The translations under genes were made by a program, and so were the position numbers. From UBA11891 sp003533785 (GTDB lineage Bacteria > Bacteroidota > Bacteroidia > Flavobacteriales > Flavobacteriaceae): DNA of 9,860 nucleotides. Shown one piece after another: positions 1 to 7,463 of the stretch (its first letter is position 1; each line of letters begins with the position of its first letter). The notes under the pieces were generated by a model. That model was not told where the DNA came from. It did no database searches and was given only the letters and a program-made list of their open reading frames with translations. Location of the stretch: NCBI GenBank assembly GCA_949511625.1, contig CATFEX010000037.1:1-9860 (forward strand), given 5' to 3'.

Positions 1-935
1 GAATCGTCTTTCCCTTCTAAGGGGTATTGAGTCCAATAGTTGTCATCAAAAAAGGGGTCGGTATAAATTTGATCTTCTAAAGATAAATTAAGCCACTCTT
101 TAATATTTTTCGGGAGGGGATAATTTTCAGATCCTACAAATTCCCTATTGGCGGCTTCAATTTTTTTATTTTGTTGGGCGATTTTTTCTTTGAGGGCTTC
201 AAGCCCTCCTTTTTGAAAAATTTGAGAGGCTTTATCTTGACTCAATGGATTCTTCATTAATTTGTCCAAGCTAATCCACGCTTCCACCCTAGTTCCGCCC
301 CAGGAGGAATTCACAATTCCGACAGGAATGTTGAGTACTCGATTAATTTCACGAGCAAAGAAATAAGCAACGGCACTGAAGTGCTTTGCGTTTTCTGGGG
401 TAGTGGTTTTCCACGATGCTTTCTCAATGCTAACACCATCAAGGTTTCTAGGCATATTAAACATTCTAATCTTAGGGTTCGAAGCATTTTTAACCTCTTG
501 TTTTCCATTAATAATTCGAGCACTCATCGGCCATTCCATGTTGGATTGGCCAGAAGCAAACCAGACCTCCCCCACCAGGACGTCTTTAAGAACGATTCGT
601 TGGTCTGTAGATGAAAATGCTAGTGTGTAGGGACCTCCGTGTTTAGGGGTTGGAAGACTTAGAGACCATACACCTTTAGAATCAATTTGGCCAGAAGAGA
701 CTTGCCCCCATTCGGCTTCCACAAAAACAGAGTCACGAGGGGTTCCCGTTCCCCACAGATTTACGTCAGCCTCTTGTTGCAGGACCATATGATCGGAAAA
801 CAAGGGGTGAAGCTTCAGTGGCTCATCGCCCAAATGGCATCCACATAAAACCATAGCAAGACAGGTGTAGAGCATCCAAAAGGAAATCTGCTTTGAATGA
901 ACAAGGGAAAAGGAATTCCCAAAAAAATGTGGCAT
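1..935 (-). CDS. Sialate O-acetylesterase-like lipoprotein, partial (C-terminus beyond left edge)
   Basis: The frame is open from the ATG at 935-933 to the window edge (311 codons seen), so the C-terminus is missing. The family (SASA/SGNH hydrolases) removes O-acetyl groups from sialic acids or acetylated glycans, usually in the periplasm or on the cell surface. Visible signs are an N-terminal hydrophobic segment ending in a lipobox-like LCGC (Cys33), a beta-rich stretch with DHMVLQQ (48-54), the nucleophile motif GQSNMEW (129-135, Ser131 as catalytic serine), and a conserved block containing NSSWGGT near 212-218. The catalytic Asp/His block would lie in the missing part. Its start is only 5 bp after the stop of the upstream peptidase gene, so the two are probably co-transcribed. 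An in-frame ATG at 875-873 would leave a signal peptide without a positively charged n-region, so the first ATG is preferred. Family assignment is firm; substrate is not known. Confidence 0.88.
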   Translation of the reverse strand, partial: MPHFFGNSFSLVHSKQISFWMLYTCLAMVLCGCHLGDEPLKLHPLFSDHMVLQQEADVNLWGTGTPRDSVFVEAEWGQVSSGQIDSKGVWSLSLPTPKHGGPYTLAFSSTDQRIVLKDVLVGEVWFASGQSNMEWPMSARIINGKQEVKNASNPKIRMFNMPRNLDGVSIEKASWKTTTPENAKHFSAVAYFFAREINRVLNIPVGIVNSSWGGTRVEAWISLDKLMKNPLSQDKASQIFQKGGLEALKEKIAQQNKKIEAANREFVGSENYPLPKNIKEWLNLSLEDQIYTDPFFDDNYWTQYPLEGKDD

Positions 936-940
936 ACTTA

Positions 941-2449
941 TTAGAGTTTTTCTGTTAATACCGCTAAGATGGTTTTGATACCGTTCCGATAATCTCCCAG
1001 ACGAATATTTTCGTTGGGGCTGTGTTGGTTGTTATCACGATTAACTGTTGGTACAGTCACAGCGGGGATTTCTAGGGTATTAACAAAGGGAGAAATAGGA
1101 ATAGAACCCCCACTCATTCGTACACGGATGGGTTCTTCCTGAAACCCACGGACTAAGGCTTTACGCAACCATTTCCCAACCTTGGTGTCGAGGTCGGTTC
1201 GGAAGGATTGATATGAGATTTCATAGGTGAATGTGGCTACTTTTGGATGCTGAATACGTTCTTCGGGAGTAGGCTCGCGGTCCAGGACATAATATCCCTG
1301 TTCTTCTACATGCTTCTGGACTAGTTGAATCAATCGTTTGGGATCCGATTCTAGGACGAGTCGAACATCGATTTCGGCTCGGGCCCAAGCGGGAACGATC
1401 GTTCTTACCTTGTCATTGATCCAACCAGATTGCATCCCTCGGATATTTAGCGAAGGGTATTGTATGGATTCTTGGTAGTTGGCCCCCACCTTGTCTAATT
1501 CCCCTATTTGAAGGGTATTCATGAAGGCCTCTTTGTCATGGGGGAAGGCACGTAATATTTTTTTAGTTTTTTCATCAATGGTGATCCCGTCATAAAAGCC
1601 AGGAATGGTGACGCGTCCTTGGTCGTCCTTCATGGAAGCTAAGAGTTTTGCCATACGCAAAGCGGGATTGGGCACATAGTTGCCAAAATGGCCGCTGTGT
1701 TGTGGAGCGACAGGACCATAAGTGGTAAGCTGAATGGTAGAAATACCTCGAGCTCCAAAGGTAAGGGTGGGCCGGCCCGAGCGGTGCTTTGGCCCATCGA
1801 AGATAATCAATTGGTCGGCCTTTAGAAGGGCGCGATTGGCTGTGACGGCCTCTGGCAAGTGAGGCGAACCCAATTCTTCTTCGAAATCCATGATCACTTT
1901 GAGATTAAAATTGGGTTCAATATTTTCTCGGATCAGGACGTCCATGGCATTCAAAAACATGACCACAGGCCCTTTTGCGTCACTGGCCGAACGGGCAAAT
2001 ACACGCCAGTTATCTTGGTAGTTTTGAATCTTTTCCCAAGGAAGGGTTTCCCATTCTCCTTCCGCGGAGGGCTTTTTTAAGACAGGGATATAGGGGTTTT
2101 CTTGAAACCATCGGGACGGATCTACAGGTTGCCCGTCAACTTGTAAATAAACCAAGACGGTTTGTTTCGCTCCAGGGTATCTTTTTTCAGCAAGGAGTAG
2201 AGGTGCCTTAGGGGTTGCGATACGTTGGGTGTCAAACCCTCTTTCTACAAAAGTGCGTTCACACCACTTCACATTGAGCTCAATTTCGGGCATATGTGAG
2301 CCATCATTGGGAATGCTTAACACTTCGCGAAGCATGGGAAAAGAATTTAGCGTTGCTTCTTTAGCCCAAGCATCTAGTTGTTTTTCAGATTGAGCCCAGC
2401 TGGCTTGGACGAAAAGGACCGAGATTAAAACAGAAAGAATTTTTTCCAT
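941..2449 (-). CDS. Secreted M20-family metallopeptidase with a His-to-Gln substitution at the first metal-ligand site
   Basis: This 502-aa protein matches the usual M20/M25/M40 dipeptidase or carboxypeptidase length plus a signal peptide (residues 1-19, cleavage after ASWA). M20 enzymes use two zinc ions to hydrolyse dipeptides or release C-terminal residues. Visible core motifs are YLQVDGQPVDPSRW (101-114, Asp105 = residue after the first ligand), SASDAKGP (154-161, bridging Asp157), EEELGS (190-195, general base and ligand Glu), IIFDGP (Asp218), a dimerisation-domain block HSGHFGNYVPNP, and HSPNE (His476). The first motif normally reads GHxDxxP; here the His position is Gln103, while all other ligands are intact. 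It lies 57 bp downstream of lepA with its own plausible promoter, and 5 bp upstream of the sialate esterase gene. The protein is likely periplasmic. Whether it is catalytically active is open. The family call is secure; the substrate is unknown. Confidence 0.93.
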   Translation of the reverse strand: MEKILSVLISVLFVQASWAQSEKQLDAWAKEATLNSFPMLREVLSIPNDGSHMPEIELNVKWCERTFVERGFDTQRIATPKAPLLLAEKRYPGAKQTVLVYLQVDGQPVDPSRWFQENPYIPVLKKPSAEGEWETLPWEKIQNYQDNWRVFARSASDAKGPVVMFLNAMDVLIRENIEPNFNLKVIMDFEEELGSPHLPEAVTANRALLKADQLIIFDGPKHRSGRPTLTFGARGISTIQLTTYGPVAPQHSGHFGNYVPNPALRMAKLLASMKDDQGRVTIPGFYDGITIDEKTKKILRAFPHDKEAFMNTLQIGELDKVGANYQESIQYPSLNIRGMQSGWINDKVRTIVPAWARAEIDVRLVLESDPKRLIQLVQKHVEEQGYYVLDREPTPEERIQHPKVATFTYEISYQSFRTDLDTKVGKWLRKALVRGFQEEPIRVRMSGGSIPISPFVNTLEIPAVTVPTVNRDNNQHSPNENIRLGDYRNGIKTILAVLTEKL

Positions 2450-2463
2450 GGTTACTTTTTTTC

Positions 2464-2496
2464 TAAAGATAGAAAATCTGTTAACACACGACCCAA
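2464..2496 (-). promoter_or_regulatory. Putative Bacteroidota promoter of the M20 peptidase gene
   Basis: On the minus strand, TTG (2496-2494) is followed after 22 nt by TATCTTTA (2471-2464), one mismatch from the Bacteroidota -7 consensus TAnnTTTG. The box ends 14 bp before the peptidase ATG. The -33 triplet lies within a 10-bp palindrome CCCAATTGGG (2492-2501). This suggests the peptidase/esterase pair can be transcribed independently of lepA. It is a pattern match only. Confidence 0.4.
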
Positions 2497-2506
2497 TTGG
2501 GATTTA

Positions 2507-4303
2507 TCAGTCGTTGAGCTGCAATACTGCCATAAAAGCTTGTTGAGGAATCTCTACATTCCCTACTTGGCGCATTTTTTTCTTTCCTTTTTTCTGTTTT
2601 TCCAGCAATTTTCGCTTTCTGGTAATGTCACCTCCATAGCACTTGGCCGTAACATCTTTTCGGAGGGCTTTGATGGTTTCACGGGAAATAATTTTTGCGC
2701 CGATGGCTGCTTGAATAGGAATATCAAATTGTTGCCTAGGAATCAGCCCACGGAGTTTTTCACACATTTTCTTCCCGATGTGGTAGGCATTGTCTGCATG
2801 AATGAGGGCAGATAAAGCATCTACTTGATTGCCGTTGAGCAAAATGTCAACTTTCACCAGTTTCGAAGGACGCATACCGATGGGCGAATAGTCAAAAGAG
2901 GCATACCCTTTGGAAACGGTTTTGAGGCGATCGTAAAAATCAAAAACAATCTCAGCCAAAGGCAAATCGAAACTCAATTCAACCCGTTCCGTGGTGAGGT
3001 AGGTTTGGCTGGTAATGGTTCCCCGTTTTTCAATACAGAGCGACATCACATTACCCACATAATCGGACTTGGTGATAATAGTGGCTTTGATGAAGGGCTC
3101 CTCAACCCGGTCCAAATAGGAAGGGTCTGGTAGGTCTGAAGGGTTGTTTACTGGTAAAATAGAATCGGCTTCTTTTTTGGTGAAGGCGTGATAGGATACA
3201 TTGGGAACAGTGGTGATAACACTCATGTTGAATTCTCGTTCCAAGCGTTCTTGGATGATTTCCAAATGAAGCATTCCTAAAAAGCCACATCGAAATCCAA
3301 ATCCCAAAGCGGCTGAGCTTTCTGGTTGAAACACCAAAGAGGCATCATTGAGCTGCAGTTTTTCCATACTGGCCCGCAATTCTTCATACTCTTCGGTATC
3401 AACGGGATATATTCCAGCAAAGACCATGGGTTTGACTTCTTCAAAGCCTGAAATAGCGAAAGGAGTTGGGTTCTCTGATTGGGTAATGGTATCACCGACT
3501 TTAACTTCCTTGGCTTCTTTAATTCCAGTGATCAGATAGCCCACATCTCCAGCGCCTATCACCTTTTGGGGTTGTTGTTGAAGGCGAAGGGTACCGATCT
3601 CATCGGCAAAATAGTTTTTTCCAGTAGCCATGAACTGAACCTTCTGTCCCTTTTTGATGTGTCCATTGAGAATTCTAAAATAAGTTTCAACCCCTCGAAA
3701 AGGATTGTATACAGAATCAAAAATCAACGCTTGCAGCGGAGCATTAGGGTCTCCCTTGGGAGCAGGCACTCGGTGGACAATAGCGGATAGTATCTCTTGA
3801 ACCCCCAAGCCTGTCTTTGCAGATGCTGGGATGATTTCTTCAGAAGCACAGCCCAACAGATCGACAATGTCGTCGGTGACTTCTTCGGGGTTGGCGGAAG
3901 GAAGATCTATTTTATTGAGAACTGGGATGATTTCTAAGTCATTCTCCAAAGCAAGGTACAAATTGGAAATGGTTTGAGCTTGAATGCTCTGCGCCGCATC
4001 AACCACCAGCAAGGCTCCTTCACAAGCAGCAATGGATCGAGACACTTCGTAGGAAAAATCGACGTGCCCCGGGGTATCAATGAGATTGAATACATAGTCT
4101 TTCCCTTCGTGGGTGTAGTTCATTTGAATGGCATGAGACTTGATAGTGATGCCTCTTTCGCGCTCCAAGTCCATGTCGTCCAACAGCTGATCTTGTTTTT
4201 CACGATCCGTTATTGCTCCGGTAAAATCTAGGAGTCGATCGGCCAGAGTGCTTTTCCCATGGTCGATATGTGCAATTATGCAAAAGTTTCTAATGTTCTT
4301 CAT
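2507..4303 (-). CDS. lepA: Elongation factor 4 (LepA), ribosome back-translocase GTPase
   Basis: LepA is a translational GTPase that binds stalled or mis-translocated ribosomes and also affects 30S maturation. With the start at 4303 the protein is 598 aa, typical of the family, and begins MKNIRNF as LepA proteins do. GTPase motifs in order: P-loop AHIDHGKS (11-18), switch I RGITIKS (50-56), DTPGHVDF (76-83) with the family His, NKID (130-133) and SAK (161-163). EF-G-like domains II, III and V follow. The LepA-specific C-terminal domain ends with a basic stretch containing KLLEKQKKGKKKMRQVGN. An upstream in-frame ATG at 4321 would add six residues (MKEGAE). The lower start is chosen because an AAGGAAGG Shine-Dalgarno sits 7 nt before it and the family N-terminus begins there. 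It is divergent from dusB. Confidence 0.98.
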   Translation of the reverse strand: MKNIRNFCIIAHIDHGKSTLADRLLDFTGAITDREKQDQLLDDMDLERERGITIKSHAIQMNYTHEGKDYVFNLIDTPGHVDFSYEVSRSIAACEGALLVVDAAQSIQAQTISNLYLALENDLEIIPVLNKIDLPSANPEEVTDDIVDLLGCASEEIIPASAKTGLGVQEILSAIVHRVPAPKGDPNAPLQALIFDSVYNPFRGVETYFRILNGHIKKGQKVQFMATGKNYFADEIGTLRLQQQPQKVIGAGDVGYLITGIKEAKEVKVGDTITQSENPTPFAISGFEEVKPMVFAGIYPVDTEEYEELRASMEKLQLNDASLVFQPESSAALGFGFRCGFLGMLHLEIIQERLEREFNMSVITTVPNVSYHAFTKKEADSILPVNNPSDLPDPSYLDRVEEPFIKATIITKSDYVGNVMSLCIEKRGTITSQTYLTTERVELSFDLPLAEIVFDFYDRLKTVSKGYASFDYSPIGMRPSKLVKVDILLNGNQVDALSALIHADNAYHIGKKMCEKLRGLIPRQQFDIPIQAAIGAKIISRETIKALRKDVTAKCYGGDITRKRKLLEKQKKGKKKMRQVGNVEIPQQAFMAVLQLND

Positions 4304-4310
4304 TTCCGCG

Positions 4311-4336
4311 CCTTCCTTCATAGCGCTGTAAAGATA
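4311..4336 (-). promoter_or_regulatory. lepA -7 promoter box and Shine-Dalgarno that decides the start
   Basis: TATCTTTA (4336-4329, minus strand) is a one-mismatch Bacteroidota -7 box. Transcription starting a few bases downstream would give a leader of about 20 nt before the ATG at 4303. That leader would carry AAGGAAGG (4318-4311) at ideal spacing (7 nt). The same promoter would leave almost no leader for the ATG at 4321. No clear -33 TTG was found. Confidence 0.45.
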
Positions 4337-4396
4337 TTACTTTGTTCGACGACTACACATAAAAATGCCAGAGGCTTCGGCTTCTAGAAATGTTTT

Positions 4397-4404
4397 TACC
4401 TTTG
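4397..4404 (+). promoter_or_regulatory. Putative dusB -7 box (TACCTTTG), leaderless arrangement
   Basis: TACCTTTG fits the Bacteroidota -7 consensus TAnnTTTG exactly and ends only 4 bp before the dusB ATG at 4409. If used, transcription would begin at or just beside the start codon, implying a leaderless mRNA. No convincing -33 TTG is visible about 20 bp upstream, so this may be chance. Confidence 0.3.
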
Positions 4405-4416
4405 TGGCATGCCACA
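4403..4416. repeat. Perfect 14-bp palindrome centred on the dusB start codon
   Basis: TGTGGCATGCCACA is fully self-complementary, with its centre between the A and T of the dusB ATG (4409-4411). It also overlaps the last two bases of the possible -7 box. It could be a protein-binding operator, or form a five-pair RNA hairpin with CATG as loop. No function can be assigned from sequence alone. Confidence 0.6.
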
Positions 4417-5401
4417 GATAGGTTCAATTGTGCTTCCGGATTTCCCTTTGTTGCTTGCACCGATGGAGGATGTGAGCGACCCGCCTTTTCGCGCTTTGTG
4501 TAAGGAAAATGGTGCAGACGTGGTGTACACTGAGTTTATTTCTTCGGAAGGTTTGATACGAGACGCAGCCAAGAGTGTTCAGAAACTGGATATTTACGAA
4601 AAAGAACGCCCCGTCGGCATTCAAATTTTTGGAGCCAATTTGGATTCCATGCTTCAATCTGTGGATATAGTAGAGAAGTCGAAGCCGGACATTATCGACA
4701 TCAACTTTGGGTGCCCTGTCAAAAAAGTAGTTTGCAAAGGGGCAGGAGCAGGAATTTTAAAAGACATTCCTCTAATGGTCAAATTAAGTGCTGAAATGGT
4801 GAAGCGGACTTCTTTACCTATCACCGTGAAAACCCGATTGGGTTGGGATCACAACTCAATCAAAATAGTTGAGGTGGCCGAGCGACTCCAAGATGTGGGC
4901 GTGGCAGCAATCTCTATACATGGCCGTACTCGGGCACAGATGTATAAAGGAGATGCCGACTGGAAACCTATTGCTGCCGTGAAGAACAATCCAAGAATGC
5001 AGATTCCTGTTTTTGGGAATGGGGATGTGAACAGCCCAGAACGGGCCCAAGAGATGCGGGATGCCTACGGCTTGGATGGTGCTATGATTGGACGAGCAAG
5101 CATTGGGAATCCCTGGTTTTTCAATCAGGTCAGAACCTATCTGAAAACAGGCGTTCATGCGGCAGCACCCAGTATGGAAGAAAGGGTGACGGCAGCTCGC
5201 CGACACTTACAGATGTCATTGGATTGGAAAGGAGAAGTGCTAGGCGTGTTGGAAACCCGACGACACTATACCAATTACTTTAAAGGAATCCCCAATTTTA
5301 AAGAATACCGCACTCGAATGGTCACGGCCAATGATTCTGCCGATGTGTTTGCTACCTTTGATGCCGTATTAGAAAAATGGGGCGACTATCAGTTTGCCTG
5401 A
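4409..5401 (+). CDS. dusB: tRNA-dihydrouridine synthase, DusB type
   Basis: This FMN enzyme reduces specific uridines in the tRNA D-loop to dihydrouridine using NADPH. The 330-aa product has the standard length and order: FMN-binding APMEDVSD (17-24), QIFG (72-75), active-site block INFGCPVKKV (98-107, Cys102 as the expected catalytic acid), KTRLGW (141-146), HGRTRAQMYKG (171-181) and the phosphate-binding GNGDV and IGRASIGNPW (203-207, 227-236). A C-terminal helical tRNA-binding domain follows (about 255-330). The start fits the DusB N-terminus (short basic/polar lead, then LLLAPM). The gene diverges from lepA with 105 bp between starts, and its last 13 bp overlap the convergent permease gene. 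DusB is the usual single Dus of Bacteroidota, which supports the symbol, but paralogue identity is inferred. Confidence 0.93.
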   Translation: MPQIGSIVLPDFPLLLAPMEDVSDPPFRALCKENGADVVYTEFISSEGLIRDAAKSVQKLDIYEKERPVGIQIFGANLDSMLQSVDIVEKSKPDIIDINFGCPVKKVVCKGAGAGILKDIPLMVKLSAEMVKRTSLPITVKTRLGWDHNSIKIVEVAERLQDVGVAAISIHGRTRAQMYKGDADWKPIAAVKNNPRMQIPVFGNGDVNSPERAQEMRDAYGLDGAMIGRASIGNPWFFNQVRTYLKTGVHAAAPSMEERVTAARRHLQMSLDWKGEVLGVLETRRHYTNYFKGIPNFKEYRTRMVTANDSADVFATFDAVLEKWGDYQFA

Positions 5402-6591
5402 ACGGCCAACTGACCCACTCTCCTAGTAGCCCAATAGGAGGCTAAGCCTCCTAGAAGGAAGACCGTAGCCGACACTAGAAACACATTGGAGGATTCCCAG
5501 AGAACGGGATAGGCAATGCCCGTTCCCGGGACATATATTATTGAAAAATTGCTTTGTACCAAAACGATGATCGAAGCAAGGAACACACCAATCACTCCTC
5601 CTCCAATGCTGATTAAACATCCGAGTAGAAAAAAGACTTGCCTTATTTGGTGGGGAGCCAGCCCCATGGCTTTAAAAATTGAAAACTGGGGGCGTTTGTC
5701 TACTATCATCATAATCAACGCACCCACCACATTGAACAGGGCAATGACAAGCACCAATGTAAAAATCAGATAGACGGCCAGGTTCTCTGTTTTTAGCATT
5801 TTATAAAAAGCAGCATTGAGGTCGTTTTGATCCAGTAATTGATAGCGGTCATTCCATTTTCTGGGGAGTTGTTCCCAGAGACTCTCTTTGGTGTGTCTTG
5901 GGGCATTGAATTCTATCGCACTGAATTGATCCGCTGGATAGTCCAACAGTTCTTGGGCAAAAGCGGTGGAGGCATAGACGTATTTATTATCCAGCTCGTC
6001 ACTGATACGATAGAGCCCAACAACATACAAAGGGCGCGTTTTTAGCTGGGTTGTGTTGAGGAGGGCTTTGGGGTTTTCTTTTGGGACGGTGACATTTAAG
6101 TAGGAATCATAATCAAAAACTCCAATTCCTAGCGTGGAAGCTAAGCCATAGCCCATAACGGTTTCATTGTTCTCCATGGGATTCCATGTTCCCACAAGCA
6201 CCAAACTATCTATGGCGATGGTACTGGGATAATTTAGTGGGACGCCTTTTAAGACAGCGACTTGATTCTTGGATTCAAAGGAAAGGAACACTTTCTCTTC
6301 CAATACTGGAGCCCAAGACACCAACCCAGATGCTTGGTTGAGTGAATGGCGGTCTACACTGTCCAAAAGGAGTGTTTTCCCTTGCCGAGGAATCAGTTTA
6401 AAATCGGGATCTAAGCCACTAGTAAATTGCACGCCGAAGTCTTTGAGTCCACTAAAGGCAGAAAGGACAACAAGAAGCGCAGCGCTGGCAACGACAACGA
6501 CAACCACGGCAATTGCATTGATACGGTTGATGACTGTCTGATTGCTTTTGGTAAAAAAGTACCGCCACGCCAAACGAAAGACGACGCTCAT
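5389..6591 (-). CDS. ABC transporter permease of the LolC/LolE (FtsX/MacB) type
   Basis: The 400-aa inner-membrane protein has the LolC/E layout: transmembrane helix 1 at about 25-46 (poly-Val rich), a large periplasmic domain (about 50-270), then three helices at about 272-297, 317-346 and 368-388. The FtsX-domain signature KRPQFSIFKAMGL (299-311) lies between helices 2 and 3 and is the expected coupling loop for the LolD-like ATPase. LolCDE extracts lipoproteins from the inner membrane for transport to the outer membrane. No ATPase gene is in the window, which is common because lolD is often unlinked. The ATG overlaps the rbfA stop (ATGA, 6588-6591), so translation is probably coupled to rbfA. 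Its 3' end overlaps convergent dusB. Distinguishing LolC/E from other FtsX-type permeases would need phylogeny. Confidence 0.85.
   Translation of the reverse strand: MSVVFRLAWRYFFTKSNQTVINRINAIAVVVVVVASAALLVVLSAFSGLKDFGVQFTSGLDPDFKLIPRQGKTLLLDSVDRHSLNQASGLVSWAPVLEEKVFLSFESKNQVAVLKGVPLNYPSTIAIDSLVLVGTWNPMENNETVMGYGLASTLGIGVFDYDSYLNVTVPKENPKALLNTTQLKTRPLYVVGLYRISDELDNKYVYASTAFAQELLDYPADQFSAIEFNAPRHTKESLWEQLPRKWNDRYQLLDQNDLNAAFYKMLKTENLAVYLIFTLVLVIALFNVVGALIMMIVDKRPQFSIFKAMGLAPHQIRQVFFLLGCLISIGGGVIGVFLASIIVLVQSNFSIIYVPGTGIAYPVLWESSNVFLVSATVFLLGGLASYWATRRVGQLAVQAN
5435..5453. repeat. 8-bp hairpin inside the permease 3' end, just past the dusB stop
   Basis: TAGGAGGC and GCCTCCTA are perfect complements separated by TAA, 33 bp after the dusB stop. 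No T-run follows on either strand, so it is not a classical terminator. It might still stabilise or pause the dusB transcript, which otherwise runs antisense into the permease gene. A second possible partner CTCCTA (5420-5425) can pair with TAGGAG (5435-5440), giving an alternative fold. Confidence 0.45.
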
Positions 6592-6980
6592 GACCCCTTT
6601 TTTTTGGGAGATTTTGGCACAATAGGATTGTTGGGGTTATGTAGGTCTTTTTCAATCGCTTCAATATAATCCAATGAGTCGTCTTGATGGAACTGAAGCG
6701 TGGGAATTCGACGCAGCTGATTTTTAAGCAATTGAGAGAGGTCATGCTTTAATTGAAACCGATTTTGCTGAAGGGCGTTGAGATAAAAAGCGGCTTGTTC
6801 GGACGGGAAAATACTGAGGTATACTTTGGCTTGGGATAAATCTACGGTAACCTTCACTCGGGTGACCGAAACAATCAAATTGCTGACTCCCTCCTCACGA
6901 ACTGCCGTTTGCAACAGCTGAGCAAGTTCTTTTTGCAGCAAGGTGCCAATTTTTTTTTGCCGTGGACTTTCTTCTTGCAT
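6588..6980 (-). CDS. rbfA: Ribosome-binding factor A (RbfA)
   Basis: RbfA is a small KH-fold protein that binds the 30S subunit and helps 16S rRNA 5'-end maturation, also in cold adaptation. With the ATG at 6980 the product is 130 aa, normal for the family. It starts MQEESPRQKKIGTLLQKELA, the usual RbfA opening helix. The KH core follows: VSVTRVKVTVDLSQAKVYL (about 38-56), then LRRIPTLQFHQDDSLDYIE (about 89-107), and a short basic tail ending KKKGS. An upstream in-frame ATG at 7073 would add 31 non-conserved residues and overlap the DUF2452 gene, so it was not used. It lies 68 bp downstream of DUF2452 and overlaps the permease start by ATGA. Confidence 0.93.
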   Translation of the reverse strand: MQEESPRQKKIGTLLQKELAQLLQTAVREEGVSNLIVSVTRVKVTVDLSQAKVYLSIFPSEQAAFYLNALQQNRFQLKHDLSQLLKNQLRRIPTLQFHQDDSLDYIEAIEKDLHNPNNPIVPKSPKKKGS

Positions 6981-7048
6981 GGGATAAAAGTACGGAATCT
7001 CCTCGGATGGGGCTGGAGACAATTTATTCTTGAGTTGGGCAGGATTGC

Positions 7049-7453
7049 TTATTCGTTGGGGATGATTTCCCATTTAAAATCCGAAGTAAGCCGATAGCTT
7101 CCCACATGGGGCTTTTGCCATTGGCTTGGAGGGATAATTGAAAGAAAGTCGCCAGAGGATCCCTCATAAAGATGGTAGGTTTCTCCAACGATGGGTTCAA
7201 ATTTATAGGCCGCAGCATACACCCGTTGGGTGTTATTTGCCTCGGTTACAAAGGCTTTGATGCGGCTTTGAAGTTCTTCCAACTCAGCACTGAGAATTTT
7301 GGAAGCTTTTTCCACTCCTTTTCGTTTAAAAGCGTCCACATTGGGAACCTCGATCAAAGGGCCGCTCACAGAACTCGCATAGGGCAACAATTTGGCCACA
7401 TATGAGTCGGAAGCTTCTTCCCAAACTACGGAATCGGGTTTTTTCTTCACCAC
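7049..7453 (-). CDS. DUF2452 family protein
   Basis: A 134-aa soluble protein of a small, uncharacterised family frequent in Bacteroidota. Blocks I recognise are KKKPDSVVW (3-11), PYASSVSGP (24-32), a helical charged stretch (43-75), FEPIVGETYHLY (85-96), FLSIIPPSQW (103-112) and VGSYRLTSDFKWE (117-129). No signal peptide or membrane segment is present. The start is one of two tandem GTG codons (7453 or 7450); no in-frame ATG precedes the conserved region. A promoter box sits 10 bp upstream, leaving little or no leader. It heads the operon DUF2452-rbfA-permease. The function is unknown, and placement with rbfA gives only a weak hint toward ribosome or RNA work. Confidence 0.85.
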   Translation of the reverse strand: MVKKKPDSVVWEEASDSYVAKLLPYASSVSGPLIEVPNVDAFKRKGVEKASKILSAELEELQSRIKAFVTEANNTQRVYAAAYKFEPIVGETYHLYEGSSGDFLSIIPPSQWQKPHVGSYRLTSDFKWEIIPNE

Positions 7454-7463
7454 AATTTTTTTT

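Noticed and set aside
311..630. Overlapping small frames on both strands in the esterase region
   Set aside because: They are shadows of the edge-spanning esterase frame, which has full catalytic motifs and stays open from 935 to 1.
2540..4231. Plus-strand ORFs of 85-103 codons opposite lepA
   Set aside because: They lie antisense within a highly conserved gene, show no protein-like motifs and are explained by lepA codon structure.
2507..4321. Longer 604-aa LepA start
   Set aside because: The six added residues are translated from the Shine-Dalgarno; LepA proteins begin with MKNIRNF-like sequence at 4303.
5389..5401. Assembly error at the dusB/permease junction
   Set aside because: Both proteins end normally for their families, so a short convergent overlap is the simpler explanation.
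6588..7073. Longer 161-aa reading of rbfA from ATG 7073
   Set aside because: The 31 extra residues do not look like RbfA and would overlap the DUF2452 gene by 25 bp; the family opening helix begins at the ATG at 6980.
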